DNA of 56,278 nt from Sediminibacterium salmoneum NBRC 103935 (GCF_000511175.1 NZ_KI866530.1:1077904-1134181); one strand, 5' to 3'. Shown: positions 9,377 to 18,371, numbered from the stretch's first letter. Numbers and translations are program-made. Notes: generated by a model from the sequence alone, not told the origin.

Positions 9377-9865
9377 ATGGCTACAATTTTTGTTCAATGG
9401 CTACTAACGGCTAGCCTTGCATTTATACACCCTTTCTATGTATCGGTGATTGAAATCAACCATAACGAAAAAGAAGCTACCGCTGAAATAAGCATTCGCA
9501 TTTTTACCGACGATCTGGAAAAAACGCTCCAAAAACAATCAACGGCTACCATTGATATCATTAAACCCACCAACAAAGCCTTTATAGATCAGCAAATCAG
9601 TCAGTATATTGGAAAAACCTTACAACTCAAAATCAATGGGAAGCCGGTAAAATTCAACTATGTTGGTTACGAAATTATAAGGGAAAGCGTATGGTCTTAC
9701 TTTGAAGTGGAGCAAGTAAAAGAAATGAACACCGTAGATATCAATTGTTCAATCCTTCATGACTACGAAACCAGCCAGATTAATCTTTTTCATGTAAAAA
9801 GTAAGGGGACTCAGAAAAGCTATAAACTAGATTACCCGCAAAAAAACACCCAGTTCAGCTTTTAA
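9377..9865 (+). CDS. DUF6702-like exported protein
   Basis: A 162-residue protein with a hydrophobic N-terminus (QWLLTASLAFIHPFYVS) that looks like a signal peptide cleaved shortly before HPFYVS. The rest reads as a single beta-rich domain (VIEINHNEKEATAEISIRIF, then DDLEKTLQ, and VNFNYVGYE-like strands). I recognise it as the DUF6702 type that recurs next to HupE-like genes in Bacteroidota; no activity is known. The HPFYVS start with a histidine near the mature N-terminus is a possible metal site, but this is inference. Its TAA stop and that of the convergent CNNM gene share the bases TTAA (9862-9865). Confidence 0.65.
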   Translation: MATIFVQWLLTASLAFIHPFYVSVIEINHNEKEATAEISIRIFTDDLEKTLQKQSTATIDIIKPTNKAFIDQQISQYIGKTLQLKINGKPVKFNYVGYEIIRESVWSYFEVEQVKEMNTVDINCSILHDYETSQINLFHVKSKGTQKSYKLDYPQKNTQFSF

Positions 9866-11151
9866 TCATTGGGAATCAGTGGCTCGCTTGACGTAACAAG
9901 GACTTTGTCAATCCGGTGATTGTCCATATCTACAATTTCGAAGGTAAAGGATTCCCATTCCAGTGTTTCACCCGTCTTAGGAATGCGCTCCAAATGATGA
10001 ATGATAAAACCGGCCAGGGTATTGAAATCCTGTTCCCATTTCTCCATCCACTCCGTTTTATCAAACTTACTCAGGAAGTCATAGAAAGGAATCTGGGCAT
10101 CAATCAGGTAAGAGCCATCTGCTCTCTCAATAATTTCATACGCTTCATCTTCTTCCTGCGGAATATCACCAACAATGGCTTCCAGAATATCGTTCAAAGT
10201 CATCAGCCCCTGCACACTGCCATATTCGTCAACAATAAAACACTGATGAATTTTTGTTTGCTTGAATTTTTCCAATACCTGATACGCCGAATTATTTTCA
10301 GGCACATACATAGCTGGTTTCATAATGGAAAAAATAGTGGCTTCTGCATCTGCAGCAAATAAATCCTTAATAGATACAACTCCCTTAATATGGTCAATAT
10401 CATCTTCGCAAACCGGATACACAGAATGGATCATATCCTGCAGCAGCCTTCTTACCTCTCCTACTTTTTTGTCTCCCTCTATCCATTCGATATCGCTTCT
10501 GTGCGTCATCAGAGAAGTAATATTCCGGTCACTTAAATGAAATACCCTTTCAATAATTTCCTGTTCCGCCTCTTCAATTGTCCCCTGCTCGGTACCCTCA
10601 CTGATAATTGCCTTGATTTCTTCTTCCGTTACCTGATTCTCATTGGCTTTAATTCTCATCAGCTTAACAATAATATTAGAAGACTTTGACAATAACCAGA
10701 TAAAAGGGAAAGTGACCCAACCGGCAAATCGCATAGGCCCTGCAACCGATTTGGCAATCCCTTCCGGATTGCTCAAACCAATTCTTTTGGGAACCAGCTC
10801 TCCCAGCACCAGGGATAAATAGGTTACAATTATCACAATGATGGTGGTGGCAATAGTACTGCTGTAAGTGGTCAAGGCAGGAAAGCCTTCGAGCCAGTTT
10901 GCCAAAGGTTCTTTGAATTTATCGCCGGAAAAAATACCAGTCAGAACCCCAATTAAAGTAATCCCTATTTGAACAGTAGATAGAAATGCATCCGGATGAT
11001 TGGCCAGTTTAAGGGCTTTTGCCGCGTCTTCATCGCCCTTGGATGCCTGGGCTTCCAATCTGGCTTTCCGGGCAGACACCAGGGCTATTTCGGCCATGGA
11101 GAACAATCCATTCAGAATAATTAAAAAAAGAATTATAAAAAACTCTGTCAT
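9862..11151 (-). CDS. CNNM/CorC-type transporter (hemolysin family, DUF21-CBS-CorC)
   Basis: A 429-residue protein with the full architecture of the family. First comes a DUF21 membrane domain with about four helices (FFIILFLIILNGLFSMAEIA onward, to about residue 180), containing the conserved acidic NGLFSMAE region. A CBS pair follows at about 205-330 (MTHRSDIEWIEG, then YVPENNSAYQVLEKF). Last is a C-terminal CorC_HlyC domain (IIERADGSYLIDAQIPFYDF onward). These proteins are magnesium exporters or regulators of ion efflux in the inner membrane. The frame extends six codons upstream, but the ATG at 11151 directly precedes the first helix. It is probably the last gene of the operon with GT39 and PAP2. 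Confidence 0.87.
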   Translation of the reverse strand: MTEFFIILFLIILNGLFSMAEIALVSARKARLEAQASKGDEDAAKALKLANHPDAFLSTVQIGITLIGVLTGIFSGDKFKEPLANWLEGFPALTTYSSTIATTIIVIIVTYLSLVLGELVPKRIGLSNPEGIAKSVAGPMRFAGWVTFPFIWLLSKSSNIIVKLMRIKANENQVTEEEIKAIISEGTEQGTIEEAEQEIIERVFHLSDRNITSLMTHRSDIEWIEGDKKVGEVRRLLQDMIHSVYPVCEDDIDHIKGVVSIKDLFAADAEATIFSIMKPAMYVPENNSAYQVLEKFKQTKIHQCFIVDEYGSVQGLMTLNDILEAIVGDIPQEEDEAYEIIERADGSYLIDAQIPFYDFLSKFDKTEWMEKWEQDFNTLAGFIIHHLERIPKTGETLEWESFTFEIVDMDNHRIDKVLVTSSEPLIPND

Positions 11152-11180
11152 TTTGGTAAAATTAAGCAAAATTCACAAGT

Positions 11181-12851
11181 CTAAGGTTTCCCGTCTAAAT
11201 CGATGATAATGTATCTGGGTGTTTCCCTCTCTCTTGTAGCAGGATTTAGGAAAGGCAAGGTTAATAAGGATACAGCAAACTGATCCCCTTCATGTATTAC
11301 TTTGGCCTCTGGAAAAAGATGAGTAAACCGAGAAAGACTATCCTTACTTGTCAATACTTTTTCTGCAGGCAGAAATTCGTTCTTTGATGCTTTAAAAGGG
11401 AAAATATAACCAGCATAAAAATGAAGCGCGTTGCTGTTGTGAATGCCGTATAACTTCAATTCAGATTTTTCAAAGGGTTTCTGCTTTATAAATGCAGCTG
11501 CATCATTTCCCATTTGGAATTTCAGCAAATTTGGATAGAATGCAGAAGACAACAATAGATTAACCCCGATACCTGTAATAAAAAAAGGCATTAGAAAATC
11601 AAAGCCAGGTAACTTAATTTTTTTTATGGACAATACAAACAAAACAGCGCCAATAAGCAATAGAAGAATATATACAAAAGACTGTCCCGGGAAAACATAA
11701 GTAACAATAATCCCGGCAGCGATCCATAAAACAGAAAATATAAATCCATGCCAAACCAACATGGGTTTAATCCATTTGGGATATTGGTTCAATATTAAAA
11801 AATCATAGATGAATCTGGCAGTAAGTATGGCAGCCAGTGGATAAACTACAAAAATATAATGCGGTAGCTGTGCCTGACTTCTGGCTAACACAAAATAAGT
11901 CAAAACAAAACCTGCAAGTGTAATCAGCTCCTCCTGATGACCAATTTTAAACCGCTGAATAATTATTTTCCAGCAAGCTGTTAACAAAGCCAGCAAGAAA
12001 ATAAATATCCAGGGAAGAAAGCTCCAGAACATGTTTTCGAGAAGAAAGGTAAAATGCCCCATTTCTTTATAAAAATTCTCTCCCGTATAACGCCCAAAGC
12101 TTTGTGTCCAGAAATAAAATTTCAAACCTGAATCTATGGGACTTCCATTAATTAATTTACCAGGTTGTAAATCGTATTGCTGATATAGCCCCCAACACAT
12201 GGGCAATAATAAAACTGCAATAATTACAATACCCAATAAATACTCCCAGCGATAAAATTGCTTCCAGTTCCGCTGTGCAAAAAAATGCGCCGAAAAGGCC
12301 AACCCAGGAACCATTAATGCAACCGGGCCTTTGGTCATCATTCCACAGGCTATAAAAACAAAAGCGCCTATGAAATTTTTCCATTGCTGAGAACGAAACC
12401 ACTCTGCCAGCTGCCAGATAGATAAAATTACCCAGCCCATCAGCATCGTGTCGGTTCTGATATCATGGCTGATTAAGAAAACAGCCTGTGAACTAGCAAG
12501 CACCATCACACTAATGCGGGCTATATCTTCATTATAAAAGATTCTTGCCAATTTACCTGTTGCATACAACCCTGCCAATAAAACCAAAATGGAAGGTATT
12601 CTGTAAGCCCAGTCAAAAATTCCAAATATTTTCATTGACAAAGCAGATAGCCAGAATAACAAAGGTGGCTTATCCAAATAATCCTGTCCCTGATCGAATA
12701 TTTGCAGAAAACTATTCCGTTCAAGCATCTCCCGGCTGATGGATGCATACTGAGAAGCATCAATATCCATCAGAGGAATCATAACCGCCCCAAGACAATA
12801 AACCACCAGACAGGCAGCTATCACCAAATAATAAAATCGATTACTGATCAT
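11181..12851 (-). CDS. GT39/ArnT-like membrane glycosyltransferase
   Basis: A 556-residue integral membrane protein with about 11-13 hydrophobic helices. The first outer loop holds the acidic signature of GT-C enzymes (PLMDIDASQYASISREML), followed by DYLDKPPLLFW, as in ArnT and PMT-family proteins that use a lipid-linked sugar donor. A smaller soluble domain follows the membrane part (about residues 440-556). The likely reaction is transfer of a sugar from undecaprenyl or dolichyl-type phosphate to lipid A, a glycan or a protein on the outer face of the inner membrane. The immediately adjacent PAP2 phosphatase (no spacer) supports a lipid-linked-sugar or lipid A context. The acceptor cannot be told from sequence. 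Confidence 0.82.
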   Translation of the reverse strand: MISNRFYYLVIAACLVVYCLGAVMIPLMDIDASQYASISREMLERNSFLQIFDQGQDYLDKPPLLFWLSALSMKIFGIFDWAYRIPSILVLLAGLYATGKLARIFYNEDIARISVMVLASSQAVFLISHDIRTDTMLMGWVILSIWQLAEWFRSQQWKNFIGAFVFIACGMMTKGPVALMVPGLAFSAHFFAQRNWKQFYRWEYLLGIVIIAVLLLPMCWGLYQQYDLQPGKLINGSPIDSGLKFYFWTQSFGRYTGENFYKEMGHFTFLLENMFWSFLPWIFIFLLALLTACWKIIIQRFKIGHQEELITLAGFVLTYFVLARSQAQLPHYIFVVYPLAAILTARFIYDFLILNQYPKWIKPMLVWHGFIFSVLWIAAGIIVTYVFPGQSFVYILLLLIGAVLFVLSIKKIKLPGFDFLMPFFITGIGVNLLLSSAFYPNLLKFQMGNDAAAFIKQKPFEKSELKLYGIHNSNALHFYAGYIFPFKASKNEFLPAEKVLTSKDSLSRFTHLFPEAKVIHEGDQFAVSLLTLPFLNPATRERETPRYIIIDLDGKP

Positions 12852-13475
12852 TTAGATTGATTTATACATTTCTCCTGGATGGATAGTTCCAGAAATCCTG
12901 TTGTGCCAGTATCCAGTACCCCATCCAATGAATGCTCCCAGTAATGCGCCAAAGAAAATGTCTAATGGATAATGTACGCCAACATATACCTGACCATAAG
13001 CAATTGTTGCTGCCCAGAACAACAAGAAATACTTCCATTTACCAATTAAACTTCCGATAGTTACAAATAAATATACTGCAAATCCAAAGTGATTCGTTGC
13101 GTGAGAAGAGGTAAAACTGTATCCCCCGGAACACCTGTTTAACAGCATTCTAATCTGATTCATCAGCAAAGGATCCCGGCAAGGTCTGGGTCTTTCAAAA
13201 AAAGGTTTAACCATACTACTACTTATCTGATCTGTTAAAACAATAGTAACAACAGCGAAAAGTATGAAAGGGAAAGCTTTTTTCCCGAAGTTCAAAATGG
13301 CAAATACCACTAAAAAAAGATAAAAGGGAACCCAGGTATTCCCTTCCCTATACCAGGGATAAAGGGAATCTAAAAAGGAATTCGTGTACCCTTTGTTCAA
13401 AAGTAGAAACAGTTCCTGATCGGCTTTTATGACTTTCTGTACCCAGTCTGCAGTTATGGTTATTGATGCCATCAT
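12852..13475 (-). CDS. PAP2 superfamily phosphatase
   Basis: A 207-residue membrane protein of the type 2 phosphatidic acid phosphatase superfamily. The three catalytic motifs are visible: KPFFERPRP (K-x6-R-P), SFTSSHATNHFG (PSGH-like motif, with SSHA replacing SGHA) and YVGVHYPLDIFFGA (R/H-x5-H-x3-D-like). The active site faces the periplasm. Likely substrates are undecaprenyl pyrophosphate or lipid A phosphates. The gene starts ATGATG at 13475 and abuts the GT39 gene, so it is probably the first gene of a three-gene operon. A TTATTTTG box ending four bases before the ATG resembles the -7 element with one mismatch. Confidence 0.85.
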   Translation of the reverse strand: MMASITITADWVQKVIKADQELFLLLNKGYTNSFLDSLYPWYREGNTWVPFYLFLVVFAILNFGKKAFPFILFAVVTIVLTDQISSSMVKPFFERPRPCRDPLLMNQIRMLLNRCSGGYSFTSSHATNHFGFAVYLFVTIGSLIGKWKYFLLFWAATIAYGQVYVGVHYPLDIFFGALLGAFIGWGTGYWHNRISGTIHPGEMYKSI

Positions 13476-13518
13476 ACCGCAAAATAAGAAGAATATGCAG
13501 TTTTATTTTTTTTGCCGA

Positions 13519-13534
13519 TATGACCACAGTCATA
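13519..13534. promoter_or_regulatory. 16-bp dyad in front of the nos operon (Crp/Fnr-type operator candidate)
   Basis: TATGAC-CACA-GTCATA is a perfect inverted repeat with two 6-base arms and a 4-base spacer, the geometry of FNR/DNR/NnrR sites (TTGAT-N4-ATCAA class). It lies between the divergent PAP2 gene and the cytochrome gene of the nos operon. Its centre is about 33 bases upstream of a -7-like box, roughly the class II activator position. A Crp/Fnr regulator gene is in the same island. That this protein binds here is inference. Confidence 0.6.
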
Positions 13535-13555
13535 AAAGTTCGGATTTACGATAAA

Positions 13556-13563
13556 TAGTTTTA
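13556..13563 (+). promoter_or_regulatory. Possible -7 box of the nos operon
   Basis: TAGTTTTA differs from the Bacteroidota -7 consensus TAnnTTTG only in the last base, and ends 16 bases before the ATG at 13580. No TTTG -33 element lies 19-21 bases upstream, as expected for an activator-dependent promoter. Confidence 0.4.
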
Positions 13564-13579
13564 CATAAAATTTAGCATT

Positions 13580-14074
13580 ATGAATATCAAACCAATTGCT
13601 TTTCTACTGATAGCTGCTAGTACATTAGCGGTTATTGCCTGTGGAGGCGGAGGCCAGAAAGTTGACTCATCAGCCAGCTCATCTCAGGAAGCCCCGGCAG
13701 CCACTGCATCTTCTCCTTCCGATTATGACCCAAAAAGAGGTGAAGGTAAATTTGACGCTTCCAATGTTACGGTTGGTCCTCTGGATCAGGCCATGGCTGC
13801 AAAAGGTGAATCAATTTCAGCAACCAAATGTAATTCATGTCATAAATTGACTGAAGAAAGACTGGTTGGTCCAGGCTGGAAAGGCGTAACAACCCGAAAC
13901 GCCCCTCATTGGATTATGAACTTTATTACCAATCCGGATCCGATGATTGAGAAAGACCCTAAAGTACAGGCTCAATTAGAACTTTGCCTGGTTAGAATGC
14001 CTAATCAAAGCTTAACTGATACCGACGCCAGAGAAATATTGGAATTCATGCGCAAAAACGATGGCGCTAAATAA
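13580..14074 (+). CDS. Lipoprotein c-type cytochrome of the nos operon
   Basis: A 164-residue monoheme cytochrome c. The lipobox VIAC (Cys21) suggests it is anchored to a membrane. A Ser/Ala-rich linker of about 45 residues follows, then the heme site CNSCH (Cys85, Cys88, His89) and a probable axial Met141 in VRMPNQ near the C-terminus, so it is a class I-like small cytochrome. It lies 11 bases before nosZ and is the first gene of the operon. Cytochromes in this position are thought to deliver electrons to NosZ in Sec-dependent (clade II) systems; this is inferred from context. Regulation may be through the dyad at 13519-13534. Confidence 0.88.
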   Translation: MNIKPIAFLLIAASTLAVIACGGGGQKVDSSASSSQEAPAATASSPSDYDPKRGEGKFDASNVTVGPLDQAMAAKGESISATKCNSCHKLTEERLVGPGWKGVTTRNAPHWIMNFITNPDPMIEKDPKVQAQLELCLVRMPNQSLTDTDAREILEFMRKNDGAK

Positions 14075-14085
14075 AATAAACAACT

Positions 14086-16061
14086 ATGAAACTAATTCAA
14101 TCAACCACAATTGCCGCTGTTCTTGCAGCTACAGCGTTATTTTCCTGCAAGCCAAAAAACTCAGGAAGCGCTGTTAGCGGAGACGCTGCTGCCAAAGCTT
14201 ATGTAGCACCTGGTAAATACGATGAGTACTACAATTTTGTATCAGGTGGTTTCAGTGGCCAGATGAGCGTTTACGGTTTGCCCAGTGGCAGACTACTAAG
14301 AGTAATCCCGGTATTCTCTGTTGATCCTGAGAAAGGATGGGGATACAGCGAAGAAACCAAACCCATGCTTAACACTTCCAACGGTTTTGTTCCCTGGGAC
14401 GATTTACACCATACTGAAATGAGCCAGACCAATGGCGAAATTGATGGTAAATGGGTGTTTGCCAATGGCAATAACACACCTCGTTTGGCAAGAATTGATT
14501 TAAAAACATTTAAAACTGCAGAAATTATTGAATTACCCAATTCTGCAGGTAACCACAGCTCCCCATTCGGAACAGAAAACTCTGAATACATTGTGGCAGG
14601 TACCCGTTTTAGTGTACCCTCCGATGATGAAAATGGAGATGTTCCTATCAATTCTTATAAAAAGAATTTCAAAGGTCATATATCCTTTGTGAGTGTGGCA
14701 AAGGAAACAGGCGAAATGAAGCTTGCTTTCCAATTAAAAACTCCTGGGGTAAACTTTGACCTGGCCAGAGCTGGCAAGGGCAAATCTCATGGATGGTTTT
14801 TCTTCAGCTGCTATAATACAGAACAGGCAAGTACTTTATTGGAAGTTAATGCTTCTCAGAAAGATAAAGACTTTATTATGGCTGTAAACTGGAAAAAAGC
14901 AGAAGAATACATTAAAGCCGGAAAAGGTAAAAAGTTAAAGCAAAATACGCACACAATAAATGGAATGAATCAACCCATTCTGCTACTTCTAAAATGGAAG
15001 AAGAAGTATTGGTGTTGGATGTAAAAGAGCTAAAAGACATTGTATACTTTATTCCTTGTCCTAAATCTCCTCATGGCTGTGATGTAGATCCTACCGGAGA
15101 ATACATTGTTGGTTCTGGAAAATTAGCCGCTTTGATTCCTGTATTCAGCTTTGATAAAATTCAAAAGGCAATTGCTGATAAATCATATGATGGTGATTAC
15201 GAAGGCATCCCTGTAATTAAGTATGATGCAGCATTGTACGGCGAAGTAAAAAAACCAGGTCTTGGACCTTTGCATACAGAGTTTGATGGTAAGGGTAATG
15301 CCTATACTTCATTCTTTGTTTCTTCAGAAGTTGTTAAATGGAATATCAAAGACTTAACTGTAGTAGATCGTGTTCCAACCTATTATTCTGTTGGTCACTT
15401 AAGTATCCCTGGTGGAAATACCAAAAAACCATCGCCTAAATACTTAGTTGCTTATAACAAAATAACCAAAGACAGATATTTACCAACTGGTCCTGAACTG
15501 GCCCAAAGTGCTCAGATTTATGATATCAGCGGAGACAAAATGCAATTGATTCTGGACTTTCCAACCATTGGAGAACCACACTATGCTCAATCTGCCCCTG
15601 CTGATGTAATCAGAAACAACGGACAGTTGAAAATTTACAAAATCGGAGAAAACAAACATCCTTATGTAACCGCAGGTGAAGCCAACGCAAAAGTGGTAAG
15701 AGAAGGTAATAAAGTGCATGTTTATATGAGTTCAATCCGTTCTCACTTTGCTCCGGATAATATTGAAGGTGTAAGAGTAGGTGATGAAGTGTATTTCCAT
15801 GTAACCAATTTAGAACAAGACTGGGATGTGCCGCATGGCTTTGCAATAAAAGGTGCAGATAATGCTGAATTATTAATTATGCCTGGCGAAACCACCACTC
15901 TAAAGTGGATTCCTAAAAAAGCAGGTATGTATCCTATGTATTGTACCGACTTCTGTAGTGCATTGCACCAGGAAATGCAGGGTTATGTAAGGGTTTCCCC
16001 TGCAGGAAGCAATGTTCCGCTTAGCTTTAGTTTAGGCAAACCAGTTCCAGAATCTAAATAA
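14086..16061 (+). pseudogene. nosZ: Nitrous-oxide reductase NosZ, clade II, interrupted by a one-base frameshift
   Basis: NosZ reduces N2O to N2 in the periplasm with copper centres CuZ and CuA. The N-terminus is a Sec lipoprotein signal (ATALFSC, Cys21) without a twin-arginine, typical of clade II. CuZ ligand regions are present: DDLHH (108-109), NSAGNH (157), KSHGWFF (235), then PKSPHGCDVD, LGPLHTEFDG and SVGHLS. The C-terminal cupredoxin domain keeps the CuA motif CTDFCSALHQEM and the DVPHGFAI histidine. The first frame runs 14086-15024 and the second is open from before 14994 to 16061. Adding one A to the AAAA run at 14942-14945 restores a continuous 658-residue protein of normal length, reading KYAHNKWNE across the joint. 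The product is otherwise intact, so this is either a sequencing error or a very recent mutation; if the former, read it as a functional CDS. Confidence 0.93.
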
Positions 16062-16073
16062 GCTGGATTCTTT

Positions 16074-16110
16074 AAAAGGAGCAGGAAGTGAAAACCTACT
16101 GCTCCTTTTT
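16074..16110 (+). terminator. Intrinsic terminator or attenuator after nosZ
   Basis: An 11-bp stem, AAAAGGAGCAG / CTGCTCCTTTT, with a 14-base loop ends in a T run (16106-16110). It stands between nosZ and the accessory genes, which continue on the same strand. It may therefore set a high nosZ to low accessory-gene ratio, or protect the 3' end of a nosZ message. Confidence 0.75.
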
Positions 16111-16128
16111 CATTTAAAATTTTTGAAG

Positions 16129-17130
16129 ATGAAGCAAGAAATAAGTAAACAATCAAAAATACTATTGATTGTAAGTGCCATTTGTTTAGGTATATCCGTC
16201 TTTGTTCCTATCTGGAGAATTGAACTGGATGCACCGCAATATCCGGAAGGTTTAGGACTTCAGATTTTCTCTTACAAACTGGGAGGCGACGTTGACATTA
16301 TTAATGGTTTGAATCATTATATTGGTATGCAAACCTTGCACGCAGAAAATTTTATTGAATTTACCCTCCTGCCTTATATCATTTCTTTTTATGCTTTATT
16401 AATGCTGATATCCGGCATAAAGGGCGGAAAGAAAATGCTGATTACCACATTTATTGCATTTGTGGTGTTCGGGATAATTGCCATGGTAGATTTCTGGAGA
16501 TGGGAATATAACTATGGACACAACCTGGATCCTAATGCGGCAATAATTGTTCCTGGCATGGCTTATCAACCTCCGTTGATTGGCTTTAAACAATTGTTGA
16601 ACTTTGGAGCATATTCTATCCCTGATATAGGCGGATGGCTGTTCATTGGGGCTGGTCTATTAACATTAATAGCAGTTGCCATAGAATTTGGCTGGCTTAA
16701 GAAATGGATTAAACCCAATACCGCCATGCTGCTTTTTACCCTTTTAGCTCTTAGTTCCTGTAGTTCAAAAAATCCTGAGCCGCTGGCTTTAAATAAAGAT
16801 CAATGCGAATCTTGTAAAATGACTTATGCAGATATCCGCTTTGGGGCTGAGTGTATTACAACTAAAGGTAAAGTATACAAGTTTGATGATTTGAGTTGCA
16901 TGAAAGCATTCAGTAGCAGTAACAATACAATGGTAATTGACCGCTGGTACATTAATGATTATAATGGAAATAATGTTCTGATTGATGCTACCAAAGCATG
17001 GTATGTTTTGCATGAAACCATCAAAAGTCCAATGAATGGCAACACTGCTGCTTTTGCACAGCAACACGAAGCTGAAAAATTTGCGGCTAGTTTTGCAGGA
17101 AAAATTTCAACCTGGGAAGAAATTAACTAA
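16129..17130 (+). CDS. NosB-like membrane protein fused to a NosL copper-chaperone domain
   Basis: A 333-residue protein in two parts. Residues 1-200 form a membrane domain with about four or five helices (ILLIVSAICLGISVFVPIW, then LLPYIISFYALLMLISG, IAFVVFGIIAMVDFW, GGWLFIGAGLLTLIAVAI). It fits the position and topology of NosB, the membrane protein of unknown function found directly after nosZ in clade II clusters. Residues 211-333 are NosL-like, with the Cu(I) site CESCKM (Cys226, Cys229, Met231). The junction LLFTLLALSSC (Cys211) looks like a complete lipoprotein signal, as if two genes had been joined. The frame extends to a TTG at 16123, but the ATG at 16129 is preferred. NosL supplies copper for NosZ maturation. 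Confidence 0.8.
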   Translation: MKQEISKQSKILLIVSAICLGISVFVPIWRIELDAPQYPEGLGLQIFSYKLGGDVDIINGLNHYIGMQTLHAENFIEFTLLPYIISFYALLMLISGIKGGKKMLITTFIAFVVFGIIAMVDFWRWEYNYGHNLDPNAAIIVPGMAYQPPLIGFKQLLNFGAYSIPDIGGWLFIGAGLLTLIAVAIEFGWLKKWIKPNTAMLLFTLLALSSCSSKNPEPLALNKDQCESCKMTYADIRFGAECITTKGKVYKFDDLSCMKAFSSSNNTMVIDRWYINDYNGNNVLIDATKAWYVLHETIKSPMNGNTAAFAQQHEAEKFAASFAGKISTWEEIN

Positions 17131-17135
17131 TAAGC

Positions 17136-18371
17136 ATGAAGTATGTTTTTATTTTACTGTTATTCTTGCTGTCGGGAATTACGGGGCATACTACTAAACT
17201 ACATGTAGGCTCCGATAAAAAATACAAACAGATTAAGCAAGCAATCGCTGTTGCTAAAAACGGGGACTCAATTATTGTATTTAAAGGTTTGTATAAGGAA
17301 GGAAATATTCTTATTAACAAATCTGTTACATTAATCGGAATCAACCTCCCTGTAATTGATGGTGACAAGAGATTTGAAGTTTTATCTGTTAAGGCTAACA
17401 ATGTTACGATCAGTGGATTCAGAATTCAACATTCCGGATATGCAACTTTGGATGACCCAGGAGGCATAAAAGTGTATGAATCTATGAATGTCAAGATTAT
17501 CAACAACGATGTATATGATAATTTTTTCGGCATTTATATTCAATTCAGTAAAAAGTGTGTAATTAAGAACAATCGGATTATTTCGTTTGGAAAAGAAGAA
17601 CAAACAATCGGGAATGGAATACACTGCTGGAAAAGTGATAGTCTGCAAATAATCGGAAATAGTATAAGTGGATGCAGAGATGGTATTTACTTTGAATTTG
17701 TAAACAATTCAACTGTCTGGAATAATAAAGCCTTCAACAATATTCGCTATGGCTTACACTTTATGAATTCTAACAATGACGCCTACTACGCAAATAATTT
17801 CAGCAAAAACGGTGCAGGTGTTGCTGTTATGTTCTCAAAGAAAATAACCATGCGCAACAATCATTTCGCTGACAACTGGGGCGATGCAGCTTATGGCATA
17901 TTATTTAAAGAAATTTCAGATTGCATTTTAACAGGTAATACTTTTGATAAAAACACAGCTGCTGTTTTTATGGATGGAAGTAACAGAACGCTGGTTGAAA
18001 ACAATCAGTTCACCAACAACGGCTGGGGGCTTAAAATACAGGCTAACTGCATGGATAATATCATTCAAAAAAACAACTTCATCAAAAACACATTTGATGT
18101 GAGTACCAATGGAACCTTGCTTTTAAACCAATTCAAAAACAATTACTGGGACAAGTACACTGGTTACGATTTAAACAAAGACAAAATTGGAGATGTACCC
18201 TACAGGCCACTCAGCCTATATGCTGTTATTGTTGAATCTAACCCAACCAGCATGCTGCTTTACCGGAGTTTTATTGTTTCTCTTCTTGATCAATCAGAAA
18301 AGAAAATACCCAGCTTAACACCTGAAAATTTTATAGATGAAAGTCCTTTGATGAAGGCGTTGAAATTATGA
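17136..18371 (+). CDS. nosD: NosD, periplasmic beta-helix protein for NosZ maturation
   Basis: A 411-residue protein with signal peptide MKYVFILLLFLLSGITGHTT. The rest is a right-handed parallel beta-helix of Asn-rich repeats (IINNDVYDNFFGIYI, VIKNNRII, IIGNSISGCRDGIYFEF, and several more to about residue 335), typical of CASH-domain NosD proteins. NosD acts in the periplasm with the NosFY ABC transporter in assembly of the CuZ centre of NosZ. It begins five bases after the NosB-NosL stop and overlaps nosF by four bases (ATGA), so it is translated with NosF. The C-terminal YWDKYTGYDLNKDKIGDVPY segment is a conserved family hallmark. Confidence 0.93.
   Translation: MKYVFILLLFLLSGITGHTTKLHVGSDKKYKQIKQAIAVAKNGDSIIVFKGLYKEGNILINKSVTLIGINLPVIDGDKRFEVLSVKANNVTISGFRIQHSGYATLDDPGGIKVYESMNVKIINNDVYDNFFGIYIQFSKKCVIKNNRIISFGKEEQTIGNGIHCWKSDSLQIIGNSISGCRDGIYFEFVNNSTVWNNKAFNNIRYGLHFMNSNNDAYYANNFSKNGAGVAVMFSKKITMRNNHFADNWGDAAYGILFKEISDCILTGNTFDKNTAAVFMDGSNRTLVENNQFTNNGWGLKIQANCMDNIIQKNNFIKNTFDVSTNGTLLLNQFKNNYWDKYTGYDLNKDKIGDVPYRPLSLYAVIVESNPTSMLLYRSFIVSLLDQSEKKIPSLTPENFIDESPLMKALKL

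Noticed and set aside
9916..10362. 148-residue ORF on the plus strand
   Set aside because: It is the antisense shadow of the CNNM/CorC gene, which has clear domains; the shadow shows no family or start signals.
14941..15024. Programmed -1 frameshift in nosZ
   Set aside because: There is no X-XXY-YYZ slippery site or strong downstream stem, and NosZ is not known to be recoded; an indel is simpler.
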